In this document: piece after piece, positions 35,229 through 47,366 of the stretch
Numbering within the stretch: the first letter of the stretch is position 1
Layout of the letters: each line of letters starts with the position of its first letter
NCBI RefSeq assembly: GCF_013282805.1
Contig: NZ_CP054038.1
Location: 1,488,001 to 1,552,000, forward strand
Length of the DNA stretch: 64,000 nucleotides
DNA from: Microbacterium hominis
GTDB taxonomy: Bacteria; Actinomycetota; Actinomycetes; Actinomycetales; Microbacteriaceae
Reading direction: 5' to 3'
The notes under the pieces: model-generated
Seen by the model: the letters and a program-made list of their open reading frames with translations, nothing else
The model's database searches: none
What the model was told of the DNA's origin: nothing
Program-made: the position numbers and the translations under genes

Positions 35229-36376
35229 CCGCTCGATTGTACGGCCGCCACGGAGGCGGCGACCGCGTCGGCGACGGCGTCCAGACTCCGCGCGAGGGTG
35301 TGCGGGAAGGTGAAACGCACCGCCGTCTGCGCGACCTCGGGGGCCACGCCCATGGCCAGCAGCACGTGCGAGGGCTCGTCGCTGCCCGCCGCGCACGCGG
35401 AGCCGCTCGAGGACACGATCCCGCGGCGCTCGAGCTCGAGCAGCACGGCCTCGCCGCTGGTGCCGGCGAAGGTGAAGCTCGCGGTGCCGGGCAGGCGGTG
35501 CACGGCATCGCCGGTGAGCCGCGCCTGCGGCACCGCCGCCAGCACGCGGGCGATGAAGGCGTCGCGCAGGAGGGCGACCCGCGCGGCGGTGGCCACCCGC
35601 TCCGCCTCGGCGAGCTCGAGCGCGGTGGCGAACCCGACCGCGCCGGCGACGTCCTCCGTGCCGGAGCGGCGTCCGCGCTCCTGGCCGCCGCCGTGCAGAA
35701 GCGGCTCGAGGGGGATGCGCCCGCGCACCCCGAGGACACCGGTGCCCTTGGGCGCGCCGAGCTTGTGGCCGGCGAGCGAGATGGCGTCGTAGGCGAGGTC
35801 GGCGGCCGACAGCGGCAGCCAGCCGGCAGCCTGCACGCCGTCGATGTGCAGCGGGATGCCGCGGCTGCGGGTCTCGGCCGCGATCGCCGCGACGTCCTGC
35901 ACGGTGCCGACCTCGTTGTTCGCGTAGCCGATGCTCACGACGGCGGTGTCGGCGCGGAGCGCCGCGCGCAGGGCGTCGAGGTCGATCCGCGCATCCGGGC
36001 CGACGGCGACGCGCGTGGCGTCGAAGCCGTGGAAGCGCTCCAGGAAGGCGACGGACTCGAGGACCGACTCGTGCTCGATCGGCGTCGTGACGACGTGGCG
36101 GTGCTCGCCCGGCATCCACGACCCCAGCGCGATCCCCTTGACCGCGAGATTATTGGCCTCGGTGCCGCCCGAGGTGAAGACGATGTCCCCGGCGCGCAGG
36201 CCCAGGATGCGCGCCACACGCGAGCGTGCACCGGCCAGCGCCTCGGCGGCCGCCTCGCCGACGGTGTGGTGGCTCGACGGATTGCCGAACCACCGCGTGA
36301 GATACGGCGCCATCGCCTCGAGCACCTCCGGACGGACCGCGGTCGTTGCGGCGTTGTCGAGGTAGAGCATGCTCAT
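35225..36376 (-). CDS. Cysteine desulfurase (NifS/IscS-like) of the NAD operon
   Basis: 383 residues. A PLP enzyme with YLDNAATT start region, TSGGTEANNLAVKG, HIDGVQAAGW, PLP-lysine segment SLAGHKLGAPKG and catalytic-Cys loop SGSACAAGSDEPSH. In many bacteria a NifS-type enzyme encoded with nadA/B/C loads the NadA Fe-S cluster; the position 20 bp after nadC fits. ATG 36376 is used; ATG 36370 is an alternative two codons on. Confidence 0.94.
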   Translation of the reverse strand: MSMLYLDNAATTAVRPEVLEAMAPYLTRWFGNPSSHHTVGEAAAEALAGARSRVARILGLRAGDIVFTSGGTEANNLAVKGIALGSWMPGEHRHVVTTPIEHESVLESVAFLERFHGFDATRVAVGPDARIDLDALRAALRADTAVVSIGYANNEVGTVQDVAAIAAETRSRGIPLHIDGVQAAGWLPLSAADLAYDAISLAGHKLGAPKGTGVLGVRGRIPLEPLLHGGGQERGRRSGTEDVAGAVGFATALELAEAERVATAARVALLRDAFIARVLAAVPQARLTGDAVHRLPGTASFTFAGTSGEAVLLELERRGIVSSSGSACAAGSDEPSHVLLAMGVAPEVAQTAVRFTFPHTLARSLDAVADAVAASVAAVQSSG

Positions 36377-36395
36377 GCGCGCGCCTCCGCGGCGG

Positions 36396-37253
36396 TCAGG
36401 GTGCCTCGATGCGCACATCGAGACCGAGGTCGAGCGCCGCGGCCGAGTGGGTGAGGGCCCCCACCGAGATGACGTCGACGCCGGTCTCGGCGATTGCCCG
36501 GACCGTCGCGAGCGAGACGCCGCCGGAGGCCTCGACGTTGGCACGTCCGGCGATGCGCTCGACACCCGTGCGCAGGTCGTCGAGGGAGAAGTTGTCGAGC
36601 ATGATCGTGTCGACGCCCGCTGCGAGCACCATGTCGATCTGGTCGAGCCGGTCGACCTCGACCTCGACGTGCGTCGTGTGCGGCAGGCGTGCGATGGCGC
36701 CCTGCAGCGCCGCCGTCACCGACAGGCCCCGGCGGGCGAGCACGGCGAGGTGGTTGTCCTTGGCCATCACGGCGTCGGACAGCGAGTAGCGGTGATTGTG
36801 GCCGCCGCCGTTGACCACCGCGTGCCGCTCGAAGGCGCGCAGACCGGGCGTGGTCTTGCGGGTGTCGGCGATGCGCGCGCCGGTGTGGGCGACCTCGGCG
36901 ACGTAGCGGGCGGTGAGCGTCGCGATCCCCGACATGCGCTGCACGAAGTTCAAGCCCACGCGCTCGGCGGTCAGCACGGCCCGCGCCGGGCCGGTGACGA
37001 CGGCGAGCACGTCGCCGGGTCGGAACCACTCGCCGTCCTCGACGATCCGCTGCACCTCGACGCGCGGGTCGGTGAGCCGGAAGGCTGCCGCGAACACATC
37101 GGCGCCGCTGAAGATCCCCTCCTCGCGCGCGACCAGGTCGGCGCGGGCGACGGCGGACTCGACGATGAGCGTCTCGCTGGTGAGGTCGCCCCACGGCGCG
37201 TCCTCCTCGAGGGCGGCGGAGACGACACGGTCGATGGTGGAGCGGGTCAGCAT
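36396..37253 (-). CDS. nadC: Nicotinate-nucleotide diphosphorylase (carboxylating)
   Basis: 285 residues; converts quinolinate and PRPP to nicotinate mononucleotide. Motifs are ARIADTRKTTPGLR, KDNHLAVLARRG, VEVEVDRLDQ and EASGGVSLATVR. ATG 37253 overlaps the end of nadB by 7 bp, so the two are coupled. Confidence 0.96.
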   Translation of the reverse strand: MLTRSTIDRVVSAALEEDAPWGDLTSETLIVESAVARADLVAREEGIFSGADVFAAAFRLTDPRVEVQRIVEDGEWFRPGDVLAVVTGPARAVLTAERVGLNFVQRMSGIATLTARYVAEVAHTGARIADTRKTTPGLRAFERHAVVNGGGHNHRYSLSDAVMAKDNHLAVLARRGLSVTAALQGAIARLPHTTHVEVEVDRLDQIDMVLAAGVDTIMLDNFSLDDLRTGVERIAGRANVEASGGVSLATVRAIAETGVDVISVGALTHSAAALDLGLDVRIEAP

Positions 37254-39025
37254 GCGAGGGCCTCTCGGGCGGTCGGTGCGGCGGCGGGGTCGGCGGCAGC
37301 GCGGGGGAGGTGCGGTGCGCTGCTCCTGAGGATCGGGCCGGACGCGGCTGCCGTCGCCGCGGATGGCGCGGGCAGCGGCGATTCCTCAGGAGTTGCGCGC
37401 GGGTCGTCGGAGCGGAAGTGGGCGCCCACCGACGTGCGGCGCGCGATGGCGGCGTCGACGAGGCGGTCGGCGACCAGCAGCAGGTTCTCGTCCTCGAATG
37501 CGCGCTCGGTGCGCGGTGCGCGGGTCTCCTGCCGCCAGGCCCGCAGCACGGCGGCGGCGTGCGAGAGGCCGGCGCCGTCGCGCACGAGACCGGCCCTCTC
37601 CCACATCAGGTGCTGCAGCGCCGTGCGCGTGAAGGGCGGTGCGTCGACGTGCGCGTCGGCGGCCGGTGCAGCGGCGGCGCCCTCCGGTGCGGCGCCCTCC
37701 CGTGCGGCGTCGGCCGGCGGGGCGTCGGCCGTGTCGGGATCGCCGCCCGGGGAGGCGACGTGCGGCCACCGGCCCGACGCGGCGTCGGCGGCGATCGCGT
37801 CGCCCGCGCGCGAGCCGAAGACGGCGCCCTCGAGGAGCGAATTGGATGCCAGGCGATTGGCCCCGTGCACGCCGGTGCGCGCCGTCTCGCCGACGGCGTA
37901 CAGGCCCGGGATGGTCGTGCGGCCGTCGAGGTCGGTGACGATGCCGCCCATGAGGTAGTGCGCCGCGGGGGTCACCGGGATCGGATCGAGCGCCCAGTCG
38001 AAGCCCCGCTCGCGCACCGCGCGATCGATCGTGGGGAAGCGCTCGGCGAGGAAGCGCGCCCGATCGGCGGGCTCGGCCGCGTGCAGGTGCGTGGCATCCA
38101 GGCGCACGGGCCGGCCGCCCTGGGCCTCCATCGCGTCGGCGATCGAGCGGGCCACGACGTCGCGCGGCGCCAGCTCGCCCGCGGGGTGCGCGTCGAGGGC
38201 GAATCTGCGCCCGCGGTCGTCGATGAGCGTCGCGCCCTCCCCGCGCACGGCCTCGGAGACCAGGAACGAATCGCGCGCGGCGCCCGCTCCGTCGCCGCCG
38301 GGCAGCACGGTGGGGTGGAACTGGAAGAACTCCAGGTCGGCGACCGCGGCACCGGCGCGGATGGCGGCCGCGATGCCGTCGCCCGTGGCGACCTCGGGGT
38401 TGGTCGAGTGGGCGTACAGCTCGCCCGCACCCCCCGTCGCCAGCACGACCGCGTCGGCGGCGATGCCCTCGCGGCGGCCGGGCGCGGCATCCGTCTCGCC
38501 CACGATCAGGTCCACGCCGGCGGCGCGACCCGCCTCGACCACCAGATCGACCAGGAACGCGTGCTCGATGACGCGCACGTCGCTCATGCGCAGACGCTCC
38601 ACGAGGGCCTTCTCGATCGCGGTGCCGGTGGCGTCGCCGCCGGCGTGCAGGATGCGCGGGTACGAGTGGGCCGCTTCGAGTCCCTTCACGAACGCGCCGT
38701 CGGCGGCGCGGTCGAACTCCACGCCCAGCGCGACCAGCTCCGCGATGCGCGCAGGGCCCTCCTCGGCGAGCACCCGCACCGCGTCGCGGTCGTTGAGGCC
38801 GGCGCCGGCTGCCAGCGTGTCGGCGATGTGGTCGGCGATCCGGTCGTCTGCGAACGTGACGCCGGCGATGCCGCCCTGCGCGTAGCGGGTGTTGGCGTGC
38901 TCGAGCACGTCCTTGGTCACCAGCGTGACGCGGCAGCCGCTCTCGACGGCGTGGAGGGCGGTGAGCAGCCCCGCGATGCCGCTGCCGACGACGACCGCGT
39001 GCGGGGAGGCTGCGGGGGCTGTCAC
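37247..39025 (-). CDS. nadB: L-aspartate oxidase with Ala/Pro-rich insert and tail
   Basis: 592 residues; oxidises aspartate to iminoaspartate using FAD. The dinucleotide fold is VVVGSGIAGLLTALHA; the active-site region has HTNTRY-like ANTRYAQGG, FFQFHPT and GLYAVGETARTGVHGANRLASNS. Two low-complexity stretches are unusual: an Ala/Pro/Gly/Glu-rich insert (about residues 420-465, DNA about 37630-37770) and a Pro/Ala/Ser-rich C-terminal tail of about 50 residues. GTG 39025 overlaps the nadA stop by 4 bp. Confidence 0.95.
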   Translation of the reverse strand: MTAPAASPHAVVVGSGIAGLLTALHAVESGCRVTLVTKDVLEHANTRYAQGGIAGVTFADDRIADHIADTLAAGAGLNDRDAVRVLAEEGPARIAELVALGVEFDRAADGAFVKGLEAAHSYPRILHAGGDATGTAIEKALVERLRMSDVRVIEHAFLVDLVVEAGRAAGVDLIVGETDAAPGRREGIAADAVVLATGGAGELYAHSTNPEVATGDGIAAAIRAGAAVADLEFFQFHPTVLPGGDGAGAARDSFLVSEAVRGEGATLIDDRGRRFALDAHPAGELAPRDVVARSIADAMEAQGGRPVRLDATHLHAAEPADRARFLAERFPTIDRAVRERGFDWALDPIPVTPAAHYLMGGIVTDLDGRTTIPGLYAVGETARTGVHGANRLASNSLLEGAVFGSRAGDAIAADAASGRWPHVASPGGDPDTADAPPADAAREGAAPEGAAAAPAADAHVDAPPFTRTALQHLMWERAGLVRDGAGLSHAAAVLRAWRQETRAPRTERAFEDENLLLVADRLVDAAIARRTSVGAHFRSDDPRATPEESPLPAPSAATAAASGPILRSSAPHLPRAAADPAAAPTAREALAC

Positions 39026-40374
39026 GAGGCGTTCTCCCAGGCGGCGGCGGGGGCTGCCGGGGGCTTGGCGGCGAGCATCCGCTCGAGCGCGACGCGAGCG
39101 GGGTCGGCCACATCGGCGGGGACGGTGATGCGGTTGACGACCTCGCCCGCCACGAGCCGCTCCAGGACCCACGCGAGGTAGCCGGGGTGGATGCGGTACA
39201 TCGTGGAGCAGGGGCAGACGACCGGGTCGAGGCAGAAGATCTCGTGCTGCGGATGCTGCGCCGCCAGGCGCTGCACGAGGTTCACCTCCGTGCCGATGGC
39301 GAAGGTGGTCGGCTCGGTCGCCGCCTCGATCGCCTTGCGGATGTAGTCGGTGGAGCCGGACTCGTCGGCGGCGTCGACGACCTCCATCGGGCACTCGGGG
39401 TGCACGATCACCCGCACCCCCGGGTGCTCGGCGCGGGCCTTGTCGATCTGATCGACCGTGAACCGGCGGTGCACGGAGCAGAACCCGTGCCACAGGATCA
39501 CGCGCGCATCGGCCAGCGTCGTCGCGTCCGAGCCTCCGAAGGGCTTGCGCGGGTTCCACATCGGCATCTGCTCCAGCGGCACGCCCATGGTCTTGGCGGT
39601 GTTGCGGCCGAGGTGCTGGTCGGGGAAGAACAGCACGCGACGCCCCCGCGCGAACGCCCACTCCAGCACCGTGCGCGCGTTCGACGAGGTGCAGACGATC
39701 CCGCCGTGTCGGCCGACGAATCCCTTGATGGCCGCGGAGGAGTTCATGTACGTGACCGGCACCACCGGCACCAGGCCCTCGGCGTCGACGGCATCCATGT
39801 CGCCGTAGACCTCCTCGAGCTGCTCCCAGCACTCCTCGACCTGGTCGATGTCGGCCATGTCGGCCATCGAGCATCCCGCGGCGAGGTTCGGCAGGATCAC
39901 GGACTGCTCGGGTCGCGAGAGCAGGTCGGCGGTCTCGGCCATGAAGTGCACACCGCAGAAGACGATGGCTTCGGCGTCGGGGTGCTCGAGCGCGGCATTG
40001 GCGAGCTGGAACGAGTCGCCCACGTAGTCCGCGTGGCGCACGACCTCCTCGCGCTGGTAGAAGTGGCCGAGCACGACGACCCGGTCGCCGAGCGCTGCCT
40101 TCGCCGCGATGATGCGGGCCTCGAGCTCGGCCTCGGTCGCGTCGCGGTACTCCTGCGGCAGCTCGCCCTGGCGGGGGGAGCCGGTGGGGATGACGTCGCC
40201 CATCGACGAGCCGGGACCGTAGCCGGGCCGGGAGTCGAAGGTCCACGGGCCGGCGCCGAGGTCGGTGTTGCAGGTCTCGGCGGTCGATGCGCCCGACAGG
40301 ATCGCCTGGATCGCGTGGTCCACCGATGCGTCGACGGCGGGGCGGGGCTGGAGGGAGATGTTCACGGCGGACAT
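39022..40374 (-). CDS. nadA: Quinolinate synthase
   Basis: 450 residues; condenses iminoaspartate with dihydroxyacetone phosphate using a 4Fe-4S cluster. Conserved segments: LGHFYQREEV, VFCGVHFMAETADLL, ILPNLAAGCSMAD, FFPDQHLGRN, VHPECPMEVV and PVVCPCSTMYRIHP, giving the cluster cysteines. It is the long actinobacterial form with an N-terminal extension of about 90 residues. It lies 12 bp after nrtR on the same strand. Confidence 0.97.
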   Translation of the reverse strand: MSAVNISLQPRPAVDASVDHAIQAILSGASTAETCNTDLGAGPWTFDSRPGYGPGSSMGDVIPTGSPRQGELPQEYRDATEAELEARIIAAKAALGDRVVVLGHFYQREEVVRHADYVGDSFQLANAALEHPDAEAIVFCGVHFMAETADLLSRPEQSVILPNLAAGCSMADMADIDQVEECWEQLEEVYGDMDAVDAEGLVPVVPVTYMNSSAAIKGFVGRHGGIVCTSSNARTVLEWAFARGRRVLFFPDQHLGRNTAKTMGVPLEQMPMWNPRKPFGGSDATTLADARVILWHGFCSVHRRFTVDQIDKARAEHPGVRVIVHPECPMEVVDAADESGSTDYIRKAIEAATEPTTFAIGTEVNLVQRLAAQHPQHEIFCLDPVVCPCSTMYRIHPGYLAWVLERLVAGEVVNRITVPADVADPARVALERMLAAKPPAAPAAAWENAS

Positions 40375-40386
40375 GGGTCTCTCGAT

Positions 40387-41106
40387 TCAGTGGCGGGTGG
40401 ACAGCGGACCGCGCTCGGCGAGTTCGACGTCCTGGTTGTAGCGGTAGAGGCGAGCCGGGCGGTGGCTGCCGGTGCGGAAGCGGTCGGTCGGGATGAGGGT
40501 TCCGGAGCCTTCGACTTGGCGGCGGAAGTTCGCGGGGTCGAGGCGACGGTCGAGGATCGCCTCGTAGACCTCGCGCAGTTCCGCGAGGGTGAACTCGTCG
40601 GCGAGGAGCCCGTGCGCGATGCGGCTGTAGCCGACCTTGTTGCGCAGGCGCCAGAGTGCGTAGTCGACGATCTCGTTGTGGTCGAAGGCGAGCGGCGGCA
40701 GCGTCGTCGCGTCGAACCAGGCCGTGTTCTCGACGCTTCCGTCGGGGATCTCGTCGGCGCGGATGAGCGCCCAGTACACGATCGATACGACCCGGGTGGG
40801 GGAGCGGTCGACGGCGCCGAAGGCGTACAGCTGCTCGAGATAGCTGGGGGCCAGGCCCGTGGTCTCGGCGAGGGTGCGGGATGCCGCGGCCTCGAGGCTC
40901 TCGCCGTGGTCGAGCCAGCCGCCCGGCAGCGCCCACTGCCCCTCGTGGGGGTCGCGGGTGCGGGTGACGAGGGGGAGCGCCACCGAGAAGCGTTCGGATC
41001 CCGGCAGCCTGCGCAACGTGAAGATCACGGTCGACACGGCGACGCGCGTCGCGTCGGCGGTCTGCGCGACGGACGGCTGGGCGAGTGCGACATCAGTTCT
41101 GGTCAT
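40387..41106 (-). CDS. nrtR: NrtR-like Nudix-related transcriptional regulator of NAD synthesis
   Basis: 239 residues. The N-terminal Nudix-like domain has GQWALPGGWLDHGESLEAAASRTL in place of a strict Nudix box, and a C-terminal winged-helix domain follows (about 165-230: FTLAELREVYEAILDR, RRQVEGSGTLIP). This is the NrtR architecture: an ADP-ribose-sensing repressor of NAD biosynthesis. It is first in the nrtR-nadA-nadB-nadC unit, and a palindrome lies in its promoter. ATG 41106 is chosen over the long spurious upstream frame. Confidence 0.9.
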   Translation of the reverse strand: MTRTDVALAQPSVAQTADATRVAVSTVIFTLRRLPGSERFSVALPLVTRTRDPHEGQWALPGGWLDHGESLEAAASRTLAETTGLAPSYLEQLYAFGAVDRSPTRVVSIVYWALIRADEIPDGSVENTAWFDATTLPPLAFDHNEIVDYALWRLRNKVGYSRIAHGLLADEFTLAELREVYEAILDRRLDPANFRRQVEGSGTLIPTDRFRTGSHRPARLYRYNQDVELAERGPLSTRH

Positions 41107-41127
41107 GGTGACTTTAACCTCGGGAGA

Positions 41128-41147
41128 GATCTTAGTGTCACAGTGAC
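41128..41147 (-). promoter_or_regulatory. nrtR-nad promoter with candidate NrtR operator
   Basis: -10 TAAGAT on the minus strand (41133-41128) with palindrome GTCACTGTGAC (41147-41137) directly upstream in the spacer. A further GTCAC half-site overlaps the nrtR start codon. Autoregulation by NrtR is inferred. Confidence 0.5.
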
Positions 41148-41250
41148 CAGAAGTACAAACCCCGCGCGTCATACTGGGTGGGCGACATCGGCGCGGCGGG
41201 GAGTTCTCCCAGGCGAGCCCCTTACGCTGTCGGCTCGGAGGGAGGGCCGC

Positions 41251-42432
41251 ATGCCCGTGGTGGACATCGTCCTGATCGTGATCCTCGTCGTCGCGCTCGT
41301 CACCGGGGTGCAGCGCGGACTGCTCGCGAGCCTGGGCACCCTCATCGGCCTCGTCGTGGGCGGATTCGCCGCGCTGTGGGTCATCCCGATCGTCAACGAC
41401 GCGCTGCCCACGCCCACCTGGCGCGGGGTGGTGGTCGTGGGCGGATCGCTGCTCCTGCTGCTGGCGGGCGCGGGCATCGGCGGCGCGATCGGGGCGGTGC
41501 TGCGCCGGGGTGCGGACCGCATCAAGCTCGGGCCCGTCGACAAGGTGCTCGGCGGCGCCGCGAGCGTCGTCGTCGCCGCGCTCGCGGCATCCCTGGTGGG
41601 TCAGAGTCTGGCCGTCACGGGAACGCCGGGCGTCTCCTCGGCGATCGGCTCCTCGACGCTCCTGCGCACCATCGACGCCCTCACGCCAAAGCCGGTGCAG
41701 TCGACCCTCGCGCAGCTTCGCAGTGCCGTGCTCGACGAGGGGCTGCCGGCCCTGGGCGAGCTCCTCGGGCCCGCCGTGCTGCTCGACCCGGGACCCGCCC
41801 CCGAGATCGCCCTGGACACCCCAGCCCTCGACGCGGCGGCGGACTCCGTGGCGCGCATCTCGGGTGTCGCCTCGGCGTGCGGCACGAGCTCGACGGGCTC
41901 CGGCTTCGTCATCGCCGCCGACCGCGTGGTCACCAACGCCCACGTCGTGGCCGGTGTGGATCGACCGGTCGTGCAGCTGCCCGGCGGCCAGGCGCGCGAG
42001 GGGGTCGTGGTGTACTTCGACCCCGTCGACGACCTCGCCGTCATCGCCGTCGACGAGCTCGGCGCCGCCGCGCTGGCGGTGTCGGACGGGCTGGATGCCG
42101 GAGCCGACGCCGTCGTGCAGGGCTATCCCTACGGCGGTCCGTTCTCGATGACCCCGGCGCGCATCGTGTCCACCGGCACCACGCCGGTGCCGGACATCTA
42201 CGAGTCGCAGGCGCAGCCGCGGGAGATCTACGCCGTCAGCGCCGACATCGTCCCCGGCAACTCCGGCGGGCCGCTGCTGACCCTCGAGGGGGAGGTGGCC
42301 GGGGTCGTGTTCGCCCGCTCGGGCGACGGCCGCGCCATCGGCTACGCGATGACGCCGGTGGAGCTCGCCCCCGTGCTCGAGGTCGTCGACGACCCCGTCG
42401 CGGCGGTCTCTGCGGGCGCCTGCGCGGCCTGA
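41251..42432 (+). CDS. MarP-type membrane serine protease (CvpA-like TMs plus trypsin domain)
   Basis: 393 residues. Four N-terminal TM helices resemble colicin V production protein (about 3-125). The extracytoplasmic chymotrypsin-like domain has catalytic His231 (VTNAHVV), Asp260 (VDDLAVI) and Ser338 (PGNSGGP). Cys210 and Cys391 are 181 residues apart, the same distance I recall for the disulfide of M. tuberculosis MarP (Rv3671c), a protease needed for acid resistance. The ribosome binding site is GGAGGGAGG. Confidence 0.92.
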   Translation: MPVVDIVLIVILVVALVTGVQRGLLASLGTLIGLVVGGFAALWVIPIVNDALPTPTWRGVVVVGGSLLLLLAGAGIGGAIGAVLRRGADRIKLGPVDKVLGGAASVVVAALAASLVGQSLAVTGTPGVSSAIGSSTLLRTIDALTPKPVQSTLAQLRSAVLDEGLPALGELLGPAVLLDPGPAPEIALDTPALDAAADSVARISGVASACGTSSTGSGFVIAADRVVTNAHVVAGVDRPVVQLPGGQAREGVVVYFDPVDDLAVIAVDELGAAALAVSDGLDAGADAVVQGYPYGGPFSMTPARIVSTGTTPVPDIYESQAQPREIYAVSADIVPGNSGGPLLTLEGEVAGVVFARSGDGRAIGYAMTPVELAPVLEVVDDPVAAVSAGACAA

Positions 42433-42457
42433 GCGCGGAACGCGGCCGGGCGGCCGG

Positions 42458-42463
42458 TATGCT
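42458..42463 (+). promoter_or_regulatory. -10 candidate TATGCT for the gcv riboswitch leader
   Basis: TATGCT lies about 33 nt before the first riboswitch stem, giving a leader of roughly 280 nt ahead of gcvT. No clear -35. Confidence 0.5.
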
Positions 42464-42495
42464 GGATCCGCCTAAATTCAACACAGGCCCGATGA

Positions 42496-42700
42496 CCTCT
42501 GCGGGAGAGCTCCGGCGCATGCCGGACACCGAAGGAGCAAGCCTCCCCGCCAATCTCTCAGGTACGCGTACCGCGCAGGTCGGGGCCGCTCTGAAAAGCG
42601 GTGCGAGCTCGACGCTCGTGCCCGCCGACGGTGAAAGCACCGGAATCCCCCCTTGACGGACGGATGCCGATGCGAAACTCTCAGGCCCATGACAGAGGGG
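42496..42700 (+). promoter_or_regulatory. Tandem glycine riboswitch (gcvT element)
   Basis: Two glycine aptamers in series. Aptamer 1 (about 42496-42580) has GCGGGAGAGC, the core ACCGAAGGAGCAAGC and AATCTCTCAGG. Aptamer 2 (about 42588-42700) has CTCTGAAAAGC, GGTGAAAGCACCGG and GAAACTCTCAGG closing on ACAGAGGGG. Both carry the conserved glycine-binding core. Glycine binding normally switches on the cleavage system, here the gcvTHP operon directly downstream. Confidence 0.95.
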
Positions 42701-42749
42701 GAGTTCACGGGCGCCGACCGGCGCCCGCCCGAGATCGACGGGAGAACTC
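42701..42749 (+). promoter_or_regulatory. Riboswitch expression platform
   Basis: A 7-bp hairpin GGGCGCC-GACC-GGCGCCC (42709-42726) enclosed by GAGTTC (42701) and GAACTC (42744), which abuts the gcvT ATG and its CGGGAG ribosome binding site. There is no U-tract. This suggests control of translation initiation rather than termination; inference. Confidence 0.55.
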
Positions 42750-43889
42750 ATGACCCCTGACGCACCCACCGCCGCGCCCCGCACGACCGTGCTGCACGAG
42801 CGGCACGCCGCCCTCGGCGCCTCATTCACGGATTTCGGCGGCTGGCTGATGCCGGTGCGCTACACATCGGATCTCGCCGAGCACCACGCGGTGCGCAGCA
42901 CGGCCGGACTGTTCGACATCTCCCACATGGCGGAGTTCACGGTCACGGGACCGGGCGCCGGGGCGTACCTCGACTACGCCCTCGCCGGGCGGCTGTCGGC
43001 GCTGCCGGTCGGCAAGGCGAAGTACTCGCTGCTGCTGGCCGAGACCGGCGGCATCGTCGACGACGTCATCGTCTACCGCCTGGGCGAGGCGAACTATCTG
43101 GTCATCTCCAACGCCGGCAACCGGGATGCCGTGGCCGGGGCGCTCGCCGAGCGGACGGAGTCCTTCGAGGTCGACGTCGTCGACGTCACCGACGACTACG
43201 CCCTGATCGCCGTGCAGGGCCCCGCGGCCGAGGCCATCGTCGCGGCCGTCGACGGGATCGCCGACGTGAGCGTGCCCTGGGGCGAGCAGAAGTACTACGC
43301 GTGGGCCGAGGCGAGCTTCGCGGGGCAGTCGCTGCTGATCGCCCGCACCGGCTACACCGGCGAGGACGGCTTCGAGCTGCTCGTGCCGGTGGCTGCGGCA
43401 GGAGAGCTCTGGGACGCCCTGCGCGCCGCCGGCGAGGCCCACGGCCTCGTTCCCGCGGGCCTCGCCGCCCGCGACACCCTCCGCCTCGAGGCGGGCATGC
43501 CGCTCTACGGCCACGAGCTCTCCCTCGACATCGTCCCGGCCCAAGCGGGCCTGGGCAGGGTCGTCGTCGCCGACAAGGACGACTTCGTGGGCAAGAGCGC
43601 GCTCGCCGCCGCCTTCGCCGCCGACGCGCCGGTGCTCGTGGGCCTCACCGCCGAGGGCCGGCGCGCGGGCCGTGCCGGCTACGCGATCTTCGACGGCGAC
43701 GGGCCCGACGCGACACGCGTCGGCGAGATCACCTCGGGGGCCCTCAGCCCCACCCTCGGACACCCCGTCGCAATGGCGTTCGTCGCCCCCGCGGCATCCA
43801 CCGCCGACACCACCCTCTTCATCGACGTGCGTGGGACCCGCATTCCCGCCACCGTGACCGCCCTGCCTTTCTACCGGAGGACCAAATGA
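42750..43889 (+). CDS. gcvT: Glycine cleavage system aminomethyltransferase (T protein)
   Basis: 379 residues; transfers the aminomethyl carbon to tetrahydrofolate, releasing ammonia. Family segments: [41 protein letters not shown] and [19 protein letters not shown]. First gene of the operon, under the tandem glycine riboswitch. The stop overlaps the gcvH start (ATGA). Confidence 0.96.
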   Translation: MTPDAPTAAPRTTVLHERHAALGASFTDFGGWLMPVRYTSDLAEHHAVRSTAGLFDISHMAEFTVTGPGAGAYLDYALAGRLSALPVGKAKYSLLLAETGGIVDDVIVYRLGEANYLVISNAGNRDAVAGALAERTESFEVDVVDVTDDYALIAVQGPAAEAIVAAVDGIADVSVPWGEQKYYAWAEASFAGQSLLIARTGYTGEDGFELLVPVAAAGELWDALRAAGEAHGLVPAGLAARDTLRLEAGMPLYGHELSLDIVPAQAGLGRVVVADKDDFVGKSALAAAFAADAPVLVGLTAEGRRAGRAGYAIFDGDGPDATRVGEITSGALSPTLGHPVAMAFVAPAASTADTTLFIDVRGTRIPATVTALPFYRRTK

Positions 43890-44271
43890 CCGACCTGACC
43901 AGCCTCAAGTACACCGCCGAGCACGAGTGGGTCGCCTTCGACGCGGCCTCCGGCGTGGCCACCGTGGGCATCACCGACTACGCCGCCGAGAAGCTCGGCG
44001 ACGTCGTGTTCGTCGAGCTGCCCGCCGTGGGCTCGGCCGTGGCGGCATCCACCGTCGTCGGCGAGATCGAGTCGACGAAGTCGGTCGGCGAGCTCTACGC
44101 TCCGCTCAGCGGCGAGGTCGTCGAGGCCAACGACGCCGCCGTGGACGACCCCTCGCTGGTCAACTCCGACCCCTTCGGCGAGGGCTGGCTCGTCAAGATC
44201 GCCACCGACGCCGCCGCCGTCGAGGCGCTGCTGGACCGCGACGCCTACGTCGCGCTCACGGGCGGCGACGC

Positions 44272-44275
<4 letters not shown>
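43886..44275 (+). CDS. gcvH: Glycine cleavage system H protein
   Basis: 129 residues. The lipoyl carrier of the system; the lipoylated lysine is Lys65 in [15 protein letters not shown]. It shuttles intermediates between P, T and L proteins. It overlaps both neighbours by 4 bp, so the three subunits are translationally coupled. Confidence 0.97.
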
Positions 44276-47151
<2,876 letters not shown>

Positions 47152-47164
47152 TCCGTCGCTCCCC

Positions 47165-47192
47165 GGGGGATGCCGCTGTCGCGGCATCCCCC
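47165..47192 (+). terminator. Terminator of the gcv operon
   Basis: A 12-bp perfect stem GGGGGATGCCGC-TGTC-GCGGCATCCCCC, 13 nt after the gcvP stop. Confidence 0.85.
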
Positions 47193-47295
47193 TTCGCATC
47201 TTCGGGCAGGGCTGCTCGTCCGGCGCGCGGGGCCCGGCCGCGGGCCTCGCACCCCCGCGGCTGGCCCCGTCCCGCCAGCCCCGGATTGCGCGTGT

Positions 47296-47361
47296 GAGAC
47301 CCGCGTATCGCGCCCAGGCCCCGCGGCAGGCGGCGGGGTCTCGACCGCGATGGGGGGTCTC
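47296..47361. repeat. GAGACCC/GGGTCTC short repeats, left flank of the AbiEi-like gene
   Basis: The heptamer occurs at 47296-47302 (GAGACCC) and, inverted, at 47336-47342 and 47355-47361, in the gap between gcvP and the AbiEi-like gene. The same heptamer recurs on the gene's other side. Confidence 0.45.
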
Positions 47362-47366
47362 GACGA

